From contig JAJZRI010000004.1 of assembly GCA_021802765.1 (NCBI GenBank), forward strand, positions 1 to 64,000: 64,000 nucleotides of DNA. Direction: 5' to 3'. Source of the stretch: Microcaldota archaeon. GTDB lineage: Archaea > Micrarchaeota > Micrarchaeia > Micrarchaeales > CABMGC01. Below the pieces are notes generated by a model that was not told where the DNA came from, searched no databases, and worked only from the letters and a program-made list of their open reading frames with translations. Positions 26,935-34,763 of the stretch are shown here, piece by piece. Every line of letters begins with the position of its first letter. The first letter of the stretch is position 1. The translations under genes were made by a program, and so were the position numbers.

Positions 26935-29900
26935 TCATACGAACTTGAGCAGGCTGAACTGCTGCTTATCACTCGTTCCGGATGCCTCTAGCTCATTCCC
27001 AACGAATATCTCGTTTATCTCATCCTTTATGAGGTAAAGTCTCTGCCTTATGTAATTGTCCAGACCATACTTTTCGGCAAGATTTATCGCAACAGTAAGG
27101 TATTTCTCTATTCCCCCCTTGGATATCGTAAGCAGCAGCTTGCCCTGGTCGCGCTGGCATACTCCTGAGAGTGGCACCCGCCTGTAGTTTGCATTGCACA
27201 CAGCGCATCTGAATCTCTGCTTTGAGAAAGAGTGTAGGTTGCCTATCAGGTCTGGTATGAAGTGGCTGATTATGACTTTCCTTGCCGCGTCGGCTATCTC
27301 TACAGACTCAAGTTTTTCCATCAGTGCGAACTCTGCATCCAGCTTCTCCTGCATCGTCTTTAGCTTGGTGTACGTGCTTCTTCTGGGCGACGCAGATAGC
27401 GCTCCTGCAGATGACGCATGGCTAAAAATTAATCCCTGATAAATATCTTTGGTGTTGAGCCTGTCCTCAACAGAGCTGATCTTCACTTCTGATGGCGGGG
27501 AGTTCAAGTAGGTCTTCTCATAAAACTCTAGCGGATAACTATTTACGGTCTCCATAACGTGGACCTCGTCGTCGACCTCTTCCGGCTTCACGTTTATTGT
27601 CAGTATAAGCGGCGTATCCATTGTACCTCCGACCGTATGTGGTAGGTAGTCCCTAGAGAAGTTTATGAGTGCATCAAGCAGCAGCATCGTCGTGTCCTCA
27701 TCTCCGTCGCAATTCCTTCTCCTTGCCGATATCGTATAAGGGTGGGCGAATCCTATATTGGCATCGGTAAAGCCTATTATCCTGCCAAGAACCCCGCATG
27801 ATGTGTGCGGCGAAAGCGTTATCACAAGCTTTCCCACCATATCCTTTGCATCTTGCGCATTGTAGAACGGCTCCAAGCCATATATCTTTTCAAGAGAGTC
27901 GTCAACAAACTTCGATACCCTGAACAGGTAATCGGAGCACCTCCTGTTTACTATGACGTCCTGATGCCTCAACTCAACAAGCTGCGATTCGCTTGTAAGA
28001 TCGTTTCCCATATAATCCTTGGTATATCCAAGACTGCGCAGCTTTTCAATGCCGACGCCTATCTCTTCCGGATAAAAGTGCGTTATCGGAACGTCTGTCG
28101 CATCGAACCTTGCAGTTCCATCCTTGAATATGTATACTCCACGAAGTGATCTGAGTATCCCCTTCTCTATGGGTTCTATCGTCTTTTCGCTGCTCATCAT
28201 CCCCTTCACCCCCTTTATCACAGGAGGCAACTTGTTTATCTGGAGATTCTTCATAGCCTCGGTCATGATCTTTGCAAGGTCTACTGATCTTTTTTCGAAG
28301 GCTACTGTTTCCATGTTGCACCTCTCGCACTTCGGTCCTGATATCACCGCTTTGCAGTTTGGGCATATCCTCTCAACATGCGTCCTCTGATTGCAGTCCT
28401 TGCAGAATTGCGAAGACATTATTCTCTTGCAGCTTGAGCACCTATATCTTGCAATTTCCATCTCTATATTTCCACTGAACTTCTTTGATACTGCAGAATA
28501 TGCCGAAGAGACGTTCCTGTCTCTGCCACCAGCCGCGCCAAGAGGAAAGAGCACATTCGGCGCAGGTTTCATCAATCTCTCCTTCGCCTTCTCGGGCCTT
28601 CCTATCCTTGCCGCTATGTATGTAGACCTTTTCGGTATCCTGAAGGCAGAGATGCTGTTGAGAAGCGCGAGCGTATCTGCAGATCCGGCAATGCCATAAT
28701 TGTCAACTACAAGCTCGTTTATCTTCAGGCTCTTCCTATCCGAATCCACAAATCCAAGTGAGCACAAAAGGCTCTTTGCAGAATCCCTTTCCACAAGTAT
28801 CATCTCTTTTGATGTTTTGTGCGGCACATTCAGAAGATCCAAAGTTCTGCATATGGCCTCGCTACCCTGCATCTCGATTTTTTCCAGGTCATCTATGGAG
28901 TTGCCATAAGCTTTCGAGTTCCTTATCATATGCATTGCAAGTTCCACTATGGCATTCCTGTCAACTGCTTGGAATTCAAACAGGAATTTGGGATGTATGG
29001 GCACAGAATACCGCAGCGAAAGACCGTAGGCCAGGTCAAACCCGATTTTGGCATGATCTAAATCGCCGTCAAATCCGGCTTTCCTCAGCTGCGCTTCCCA
29101 TAATTCTTCAACATAACTGGTCGGTTTTAGCATCGAATTCGATTTCCTGAAGTCCCCGAATGTTATCAGCATATCTCCAAGGGAGAGTATCTTCTCAACA
29201 TCATCCTTGTACCTCATCGCAGTCTTTGCGTCGTTTATTCTTAGCGATTCTCCGCTCTTTAGCTTAACAAATGGTCCCTCTAGCGAGTCCACAGGGACCG
29301 CCACGCACCCCTTCCCTGCAGAATCCATCTTGAGCTGCGTTCCTATGGCTATGAATTCGCCGGCAATTATCATTGTCGCAGGGCTGAATCCTTTCGATGC
29401 TATTCCAGTGAACCTGCTTCTCCCATATCTGAGTCTGAATCCCCCAACATGGTTAGGATATCCAAGTATGGGCCTGCCAGCTACAAGCTCATCAAGGAAT
29501 CCCGGGCCATCCTTCTGGGACGGATCCGACTTCTTTATATCCACTTTTATGATGCCATTAAGCCACTCCCAATCAAGACCGAACGGCTTGACTTCCTTAA
29601 GCAGCTTCTTGGCCTTCTGGGCTATTCCTTCGCACAGAACCAGCGGCACGCCGCCCCTCACACGGTTTGATATCGGGATCTCCTTGCCATCGTAACCTAT
29701 CCTCTTGAGATTCGCATGCACTCCCACTTCAATGACCTCCGAAGGCACCCCGTCAACGCACACTGGGCAATTGCTTACTATGGTCCTTAAGTCATCATCT
29801 GGTGGTTTGTACTGGAGTCTTGCGCATCTGGTGTGGTAAAGCTCAGCCTCCTCAAGATATCTCTCGACGTCTTCAAGCCCGGGCTTGTACTGGCCTATGT

Positions 29901-30399
29901 TGAATATTCTTCTTGCATAATCAGCAAGCGCGACAGACAATGCAGCCGCAGTGCCTCCTGCGCCTCTTATTGGGCCGGCATAGAGTACTGATATGTAATC
30001 CGTGCCATCTGGATTCCTGTATCTCCTTATGCCTGTTATCCCTTCGGTAGGTGCTACTAGAACTCCCTCTGTCAATATGGCTGCGCCAACCCTGACAGCA
30101 AGCTCTATCCTCTTCACGGTCTCCAGATTGTCAAACCTGCTGTTCTTGCACATCTCCTCGACCACGTTGAAGGCAAGCTTGCTCCTTGACTGTCCTTTTG
30201 AAAGTTTCCTTATCATATCCGCAAGGCCCTGCATGTTTATCAGCCCCTCCACCCTGCTTGGAAGGTCAGGCGCCGGGAATATCTCAACCTCCTCTTTAGG
30301 GTCGATTCCCTTGGCTCTGGCGGATTTTGCAATAGAGTAAGCCTTGTCGAATTCCACGGCCAGAGAACCAAAGTATTCCTCAATTTCCATAAGCACCAT
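26935..30399 (-). CDS. polC: DNA polymerase II (PolD) large subunit DP2
   Basis: 1154 residues from ATG 30399; the listed start is a TTG one codon earlier. It is the catalytic subunit of the archaeal D-family replicase. The acidic catalytic loop NCDGDEDTTMLLLDALINFS is at about residue 895, in the double-psi barrel core. Cys clusters follow the family pattern: CSSCKRIMSSQFCKDC / CPNCKAVISGPKCERC in the middle and CAVCNANYRRVPLSGVC near the end, which contacts DP1. No intein interrupts it. The ATG overlaps the DP1 stop by one base (TGATG), so the subunits are translationally coupled. Confidence 0.98.
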   Translation of the reverse strand: MVLMEIEEYFGSLAVEFDKAYSIAKSARAKGIDPKEEVEIFPAPDLPSRVEGLINMQGLADMIRKLSKGQSRSKLAFNVVEEMCKNSRFDNLETVKRIELAVRVGAAILTEGVLVAPTEGITGIRRYRNPDGTDYISVLYAGPIRGAGGTAAALSVALADYARRIFNIGQYKPGLEDVERYLEEAELYHTRCARLQYKPPDDDLRTIVSNCPVCVDGVPSEVIEVGVHANLKRIGYDGKEIPISNRVRGGVPLVLCEGIAQKAKKLLKEVKPFGLDWEWLNGIIKVDIKKSDPSQKDGPGFLDELVAGRPILGYPNHVGGFRLRYGRSRFTGIASKGFSPATMIIAGEFIAIGTQLKMDSAGKGCVAVPVDSLEGPFVKLKSGESLRINDAKTAMRYKDDVEKILSLGDMLITFGDFRKSNSMLKPTSYVEELWEAQLRKAGFDGDLDHAKIGFDLAYGLSLRYSVPIHPKFLFEFQAVDRNAIVELAMHMIRNSKAYGNSIDDLEKIEMQGSEAICRTLDLLNVPHKTSKEMILVERDSAKSLLCSLGFVDSDRKSLKINELVVDNYGIAGSADTLALLNSISAFRIPKRSTYIAARIGRPEKAKERLMKPAPNVLFPLGAAGGRDRNVSSAYSAVSKKFSGNIEMEIARYRCSSCKRIMSSQFCKDCNQRTHVERICPNCKAVISGPKCERCNMETVAFEKRSVDLAKIMTEAMKNLQINKLPPVIKGVKGMMSSEKTIEPIEKGILRSLRGVYIFKDGTARFDATDVPITHFYPEEIGVGIEKLRSLGYTKDYMGNDLTSESQLVELRHQDVIVNRRCSDYLFRVSKFVDDSLEKIYGLEPFYNAQDAKDMVGKLVITLSPHTSCGVLGRIIGFTDANIGFAHPYTISARRRNCDGDEDTTMLLLDALINFSRDYLPHTVGGTMDTPLILTINVKPEEVDDEVHVMETVNSYPLEFYEKTYLNSPPSEVKISSVEDRLNTKDIYQGLIFSHASSAGALSASPRRSTYTKLKTMQEKLDAEFALMEKLESVEIADAARKVIISHFIPDLIGNLHSFSKQRFRCAVCNANYRRVPLSGVCQRDQGKLLLTISKGGIEKYLTVAINLAEKYGLDNYIRQRLYLIKDEINEIFVGNELEASGTSDKQQFSLLKFV

Positions 30400-31922
30400 C
30401 AACTAAATGAATTATTGAAGTCAACAATCGACATCTCTCCCCTCTTCGCATCGTGCACCGGCAGCATCGCAGGCGTAGGTATATGTCCCATCCTCACCTG
30501 GAACCCGGTCCTTGCCTGCCATGTCCCGCTGTTGACTATGAGCGTTCCATGATACTCAGCATATCCGTTTTTATGCAGGTGGCCCATGTGCATTATGTCA
30601 GGTACTTTGTCGATTACCATCGAGTCGTTCTTTGATGGAACTATCGGGTTATCGCCATATATCGGCGAGAGATGCCTTCTCTTGAGAACTTCTAGCATCG
30701 CTCCTTCGGGCTTTGAATAGCTGCATCCTGGTATCCCTTGTATGACCGAATCTAGAGAAGTGCCATGGTATCCAAGTATCCTCATGCCATTTAGGGTCAC
30801 GTATCCTGGGTTTGACACCAAATGTATGTTGCTGAGCTTAAAGTCCTTGTAGAATTCCTGCGGAAGAGTCGGCTGCGGCTCGGCTCTTTGCACTGCATCA
30901 TGGTTTCCAGTAAGTAAAAATACGTGTATATACTCTGGAACCTTGGAAAAGAGAGTGAACATCTCCGAATATTGTTTGTATATATCATCTATAGCAAGCT
31001 CTTTCTCCTGGTTCGGATACACCCCTATTCCATCCACTAAATCTCCGCTCACCACGATGTACTTGAGCTTTCCCGCAATCTCCTTCTTGTAATCGTATTT
31101 TCCATTCACCCATTCAAGGAACCTGTCAAACTGCTTCTGCATGAAGAGCTTGCTGCCCACATGCACATCCGACATGAATGCTATACCAAAATCCTCCTCT
31201 GTTCTTTTGCGCTGCCTGATTGGTATGTCTGGATAAATAAGCGAATTGGCTATTACAAAAGGTCCCGATATCTTACCACGAACCGCGACAACCTCATCAC
31301 TTACTATCTTCAATGCGCTGCCAAACAGCTCATTATACTGCGCTGCTGCATCCTTCTGCGGTTTGTAGAAAAGTACGTTTGCAGTACCTGTCTCATCCTC
31401 AAGCCTTAGCAGTACATGCCCTTTCTGTGTTATCCTCTTCTCATAAACCATCCCGGCTATGACTACCTCCCTTCCTCCAGCGTACTGCTTTATGCTCTCT
31501 ATGCTGTGCGCCATGCCTGCCACCCTGCTGCTGTTGCTGTCTGATATTATTGCCTTTATCCTACGAAGCCTGTCATTGAACAGGTCCGCAAAGTCAGATA
31601 CCTTTCCATAGGTCTTCTCCGTGGCAACATTCCTTATCTCAAAGTCCTCCTTCATCTCTCTTGCCGCAGGCTTGAAGTCCGGTGACCGTATTATCTCGAC
31701 CTTCTCTTGCTCTGGATATTCCTCATTGTCCTTCATCAGGTCGATTAGCATCTCCTTTGTAAGTACCTGCATGCCCTCTTCAGACCCAAATCTGTCGCGC
31801 GCATGTGCGATGATGGACTCGAGGTCCACTCCTGCAAGGTCCCAATCAGTAATCTCCGAGCTCACTATGGCTATTCCGGCGAGCCTCCTTGCAAGTTCTT
31901 TGACGAGTTCATCATTAGCCAT
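30399..31922 (-). CDS. polB2: DNA polymerase II (PolD) small subunit DP1
   Basis: 507 residues. The amino part is a helical/linker region, followed by an OB fold (about 155-230, GREVVIAGMVYEKRITQKGHVLLRLEDETG) and a phosphoesterase domain with all motifs kept: SDVHVGSKLF, VVSGDLVDG, FLLTGNHDAVQ and HMGHLHKNG. In archaeal PolD this domain is the Mre11-like proofreading exonuclease. It is transcribed with DP2; a TATA-like TTTTATAAAG lies about 45-55 bp upstream and GGTGA is close to the ATG. The symbol is used loosely; the family name is DP1. Confidence 0.97.
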   Translation of the reverse strand: MANDELVKELARRLAGIAIVSSEITDWDLAGVDLESIIAHARDRFGSEEGMQVLTKEMLIDLMKDNEEYPEQEKVEIIRSPDFKPAAREMKEDFEIRNVATEKTYGKVSDFADLFNDRLRRIKAIISDSNSSRVAGMAHSIESIKQYAGGREVVIAGMVYEKRITQKGHVLLRLEDETGTANVLFYKPQKDAAAQYNELFGSALKIVSDEVVAVRGKISGPFVIANSLIYPDIPIRQRKRTEEDFGIAFMSDVHVGSKLFMQKQFDRFLEWVNGKYDYKKEIAGKLKYIVVSGDLVDGIGVYPNQEKELAIDDIYKQYSEMFTLFSKVPEYIHVFLLTGNHDAVQRAEPQPTLPQEFYKDFKLSNIHLVSNPGYVTLNGMRILGYHGTSLDSVIQGIPGCSYSKPEGAMLEVLKRRHLSPIYGDNPIVPSKNDSMVIDKVPDIMHMGHLHKNGYAEYHGTLIVNSGTWQARTGFQVRMGHIPTPAMLPVHDAKRGEMSIVDFNNSFS

Positions 31923-32042
31923 AAGAAGTCACCGCAGCCCCCAGAATATTAAACTGGCTATCTTTATAAAATTGCCACAAAAAAGCGTGTAAAATAGTTA
32001 ATCAGAATATAGGCCAATGCTATTTAAGTGGCAAAATGGCCT

Positions 32043-32312
32043 TCACTCCTTTATTGATTCAAGATCGCTAAGCAGGTTCCAGACTACGGTCCTTGCATAT
32101 GGCGGCAGGTTTATGTCGTTGCTTATCTCGTCTATCTTGTAAGTTGCAGCCGAAGACCTAACAGAATACCCTGCTTCTGGCTGATCCAATGCCTTCCTCG
32201 CATCGCTAAGAGCGCTCTTCACGTTCCTTGGGACGCTGTTGTCATTAAGTAGCATGTCTATCTGCTGCTTTATTTGCACGATCTTCGCGTCAAATTCCTT
32301 GTTAGCTTCCAT
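32043..32312 (-). CDS. UPF0147 family small protein
   Basis: The ORF track extends it to 32414 through a tRNA gene; the real start is ATG 32312 (MEANKEFDAK), giving 89 residues. The sequence LNDNSVPRNVKSALSDARKAL followed by SSAATYKIDEISNDINLPPYARTVVWNLLSDLES fits the archaeal UPF0147 family, helical proteins of unknown role. It begins 14 bp after the 3' end of tRNA-Arg(TCT) on the same strand, so both may lie on one transcript. Confidence 0.85.
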   Translation of the reverse strand: MEANKEFDAKIVQIKQQIDMLLNDNSVPRNVKSALSDARKALDQPEAGYSVRSSAATYKIDEISNDINLPPYARTVVWNLLSDLESIKE

Positions 32313-32326
32313 GTAAACCACACAAC

Positions 32327-32401
32327 CGGGCCCGACGGGATTTGAACCCGCGACCATCACCTTAGAAGGGTGCTGCTCTATCCAAGCTGAGCTACGGGCC
32401 C
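32327..32401 (-). tRNA. tRNA-Arg (anticodon TCT)
   Basis: Minus-strand cloverleaf with acceptor GGGCCCG/CGGGCCC, D stem GCTC/GAGC, anticodon loop CTTCTAA (anticodon TCT, reading AGA), T arm GCGGG-TTCAAAT-CCCGT and discriminator G. The outer pair of the anticodon stem is a G-A mismatch. No CCA, no intron. It sits between tatD (9 bp) and UPF0147 (14 bp), all in one direction. Confidence 0.93.
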
Positions 32402-32410
32402 AACAGCTTA

Positions 32411-33166
32411 TCATAGGGAAAAGAGCTTTTTAACGTTTTCCGTTATCCGCGCCGACGTTTCATTGAATGGCAATCCCTTGAGCTCGGATATCCACTCCAC
32501 AGTCCTTATGACGTCAAGCGGGCTCTTTCCCACTACCGGCGAGTCCGTCTCAACTGATATGTTACTTATGTTAAGTGCATTTATAACCCTTTTCCTCCTC
32601 GATGACTCCGTTGGCGGTATCGATATAAGATAACCAAGCCCTGCAAGCTCTTTGGCCACGGTCTCATCCCCCTCAAAGAAGTGAAACATCGCTTTACTAA
32701 CCGCGTGCCTCTTAACAATCTCAATCACATCCGCAATCGCCCCACGCGAATGGACAACTATCGGCATGTCAAGTGACTTTGCCAGTTCTATCTGGCGCTC
32801 GAAAACGCGTTTTTGGAGCGCCTTTTCAGGCCCTACTTTGTAATCTAGACCTATTTCGCCTATTCCAATGATCTTCTTGTTAGCCTTTACGAAGCCGGTT
32901 ATATCATCTATAAAGTCTTCGTCTGTAGCTGCGCTTTGCGGATCGATCCCTATGACCGCAAATACCATTTCACCGTCAGCTATCCTTATGGCAGCTAGGC
33001 TTGACGCCCTGCTGCCTCCAGCGGTTATTATGGTACTTAAACCGCCAAACTTAGAGTCCTTTTTTATTATCTCAGGATCAGGAAACATGTCCAGATGGCA
33101 ATGTGCGTCTATTAGCTCATTTCCAATGAGAATGGGCTCTTTGTTCTCCGTAACCTGCTTTAGCAT
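32411..33166 (-). CDS. TatD-family metal-dependent hydrolase
   Basis: 251 residues forming an amidohydrolase-type barrel. The first metal motif IDAHCHLDMF is at about 19-28; GIGEIGLDY carries the Glu; MPIVVHSRG and MFHFFEGD carry the further His ligands; SVETDSPV holds the last Asp. TatD proteins are 3'-5' DNA exonucleases or general phosphoesterases. Being near the polymerase genes fits DNA repair, but family members vary in role. Confidence 0.88.
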   Translation of the reverse strand: MLKQVTENKEPILIGNELIDAHCHLDMFPDPEIIKKDSKFGGLSTIITAGGSRASSLAAIRIADGEMVFAVIGIDPQSAATDEDFIDDITGFVKANKKIIGIGEIGLDYKVGPEKALQKRVFERQIELAKSLDMPIVVHSRGAIADVIEIVKRHAVSKAMFHFFEGDETVAKELAGLGYLISIPPTESSRRKRVINALNISNISVETDSPVVGKSPLDVIRTVEWISELKGLPFNETSARITENVKKLFSL

Positions 33167-33181
33167 CAGACCACCCGAAAA

Positions 33182-34237
33182 TCATTCTCTCCTAACCTTT
33201 ATCAGCTCGGCCTTCTTGTCAAAATCCTCAATGTTTATATCTATCCTGCTCCTTCCATCGCTCTCAATCTTCACATGGACGTCATCTACCCGGTTATTTA
33301 TGAAATCCTTTAACGCTTCCCTCATATGATGCTTCCATAACGCCACATCGCTCTGATTTGGCACGGCTCCTTTGCCCATCCTTATCTTGGGCATGCGCCA
33401 CAGCTCATCTACCTTGTCAGGATATCTGCCATACATACCCACTTCCTCGTAATGGTTTCTCGGACTGATCTCATATCCTGTGACTAGTATATAGTAGAAA
33501 CGGTCGCCATGCAGCTCTCTGAAACTGCCGGCCCTGCCTATGCTAAAATCATCTTCTGAATGGAGCTCTATAATCGCCTGTTTTCCATTTACGAAGAACG
33601 GGGTGATAATGTCTGGAGGATAAGTGTGACGTCCTCCAGCGCGCAGCTGCCTGAGGAATTCCTCTTCCCGTGCAGCATCTGATTCCTGTTCAAACCTTCT
33701 AATCGTGCTCTTTATCTTGCCTTCTTGTTGCGGGCTAAACTTTCTTACATATGCAAGCACCGTCTTCCACCCAAGCTCCTTCGCAGCCTTCAGGCTGTAA
33801 TTTCCATCCACTACCTCGTATTTATCACTTTCAATTAGTTCGGTTATCTGCCCTTTGCCTCTGCCCGAATGCTCTCCGTCTGTTTTCGTCTGCGCTGATT
33901 CTATCCGTTTTACTATTATCGGGTCTAACTGGCCCCTGGCAATGAAATCTCTCTTAAGCGCATCAAGCTTGGCCTGGTCGATGTCCCTAGGCGACCAAGT
34001 CCCATAGTCTATCTTGTCAACGCCAATTCTATGTGTCTTCGTTATGTCGAAGGTGATTGCTTCATACCATACTGGCGCAATCCTCATATCAAGTAGCAGT
34101 TCTTTCATGGCAAGCTCATACTGGCCGCTGACCTCGGTCCTCCCATTTAGCAAATGTCTATCCCTAAGCACTATGCTCTCCCCGGAGCGCACTATGTCGC
34201 TTGGGATGTGGTGTACGGTTTCACCATGATGCAACAA
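33182..34237 (-). CDS. ParB/Srx-fold domain protein, orphan
   Basis: 351 residues. The middle part (about 90-180) has the ParB-like nuclease-fold pattern: LDALKRDFIARGQLDPIIVKRI, then YEVVDGNYSLKAAKELGWKTVLAYVRKF, that is the recommend-and-replace motif G-N-x-x-x-x-A-A. The C-terminal part (about 205-351) is unassigned and ends with DVHVKIESDGRSRIDINIEDF. There is no obvious helix-turn-helix and no ParA neighbour, so chromosome partition is doubtful. DNA or nucleotide binding is possible. It lies 15 bp upstream of tatD. Confidence 0.65.
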   Translation of the reverse strand: MLHHGETVHHIPSDIVRSGESIVLRDRHLLNGRTEVSGQYELAMKELLLDMRIAPVWYEAITFDITKTHRIGVDKIDYGTWSPRDIDQAKLDALKRDFIARGQLDPIIVKRIESAQTKTDGEHSGRGKGQITELIESDKYEVVDGNYSLKAAKELGWKTVLAYVRKFSPQQEGKIKSTIRRFEQESDAAREEEFLRQLRAGGRHTYPPDIITPFFVNGKQAIIELHSEDDFSIGRAGSFRELHGDRFYYILVTGYEISPRNHYEEVGMYGRYPDKVDELWRMPKIRMGKGAVPNQSDVALWKHHMREALKDFINNRVDDVHVKIESDGRSRIDINIEDFDKKAELIKVRRE

Positions 34238-34329
34238 ACTCTCCCCAAAAGATTGGAAATTAACTCCTATTTATATCTTCTATACAGGAAAAAGGCAAGC
34301 GCAGCTTGGCTAGCAAAGAAAAATGATAG

Positions 34330-34419
34330 TGGACTCCGCGGGATTTTCGAAACATAGTTTATTCGAACCCGCAACCTCCTGCATGCCATGCAGGCGCGCT
34401 ACCGTTGCGCCAGGAGCCC
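34330..34419 (-). tRNA. tRNA-Ala (anticodon GGC) with apparent 18-nt intron in the T loop
   Basis: Minus strand: acceptor GGGCTCC/GGAGTCC with the alanine identity pair G3-U70, discriminator A, D stem GCGC/GCGC, anticodon arm CCTGC-ATGGCAT-GCAGG (anticodon GGC), T stem GCGGG/CCCGC. The T loop is 25 nt instead of 7. Removing 18 nt restores TTCGAAT or TTCAAAT, but the exact joint is ambiguous because TTCGAA occurs twice. AAAC and GTTT inside the insert can pair. The body of the tRNA is otherwise perfect, which argues for an intron and against a decayed gene. It starts 7 bp after the LSm stop. Confidence 0.8.
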
Positions 34420-34425
34420 ACCTTT

Positions 34426-34650
34426 TCAGACAGGAGACAGGAAAAGTATGTTACCTCCGCGAAGAAGTATGGTTCCGAGCTTGGTCTTGAGCGTTCCTTC
34501 ATCAAGCTCCTCCGCACCCTCTATCACTATGTTCATATGTGCATCGAAAGAGACCACTTTTCCGCGTATATCTATCCCATTCTTGAGCCTGATCATTACC
34601 TGCTGTCCTATGGACTTATTTATAAGGTCAAAAGGTCTTTCCTGCGTCAT
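34426..34650 (-). CDS. LSm / archaeal Sm-like RNA-binding protein
   Basis: 74 residues from ATG 34650 (MTQERPFDLI). Sm1 is GQQVMIRLKNGIDIRGKVVSFDAHMNIVIEGAEE and Sm2 is LGTILLRGGNILFLSPV, with the RNA-binding residues D-x-H-M-N and RGGN kept. It should form a heptameric ring that binds U-rich RNA and takes part in RNA processing. It lies immediately upstream of, and on the same strand as, the interrupted tRNA-Ala gene. Confidence 0.95.
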   Translation of the reverse strand: MTQERPFDLINKSIGQQVMIRLKNGIDIRGKVVSFDAHMNIVIEGAEELDEGTLKTKLGTILLRGGNILFLSPV

Positions 34651-34763
34651 ATAAAACACCAAAACGACAGTATATACTCATTGCATAAGTATTAATAACT
34701 GCCGTGCCCGTCATTTCCAGTAATGCATAAGCTATATCTATCTTTATATTTTCAATTATTAAC

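Noticed and set aside
26935-30399. Intein in DP2 or PolB
   Set aside because: Both chains have the normal length and continuous family motifs, with no splicing blocks.
32313-32414. Amino-terminal extension of UPF0147 to residue 123
   Set aside because: This part is the tRNA-Arg(TCT) gene read as protein.
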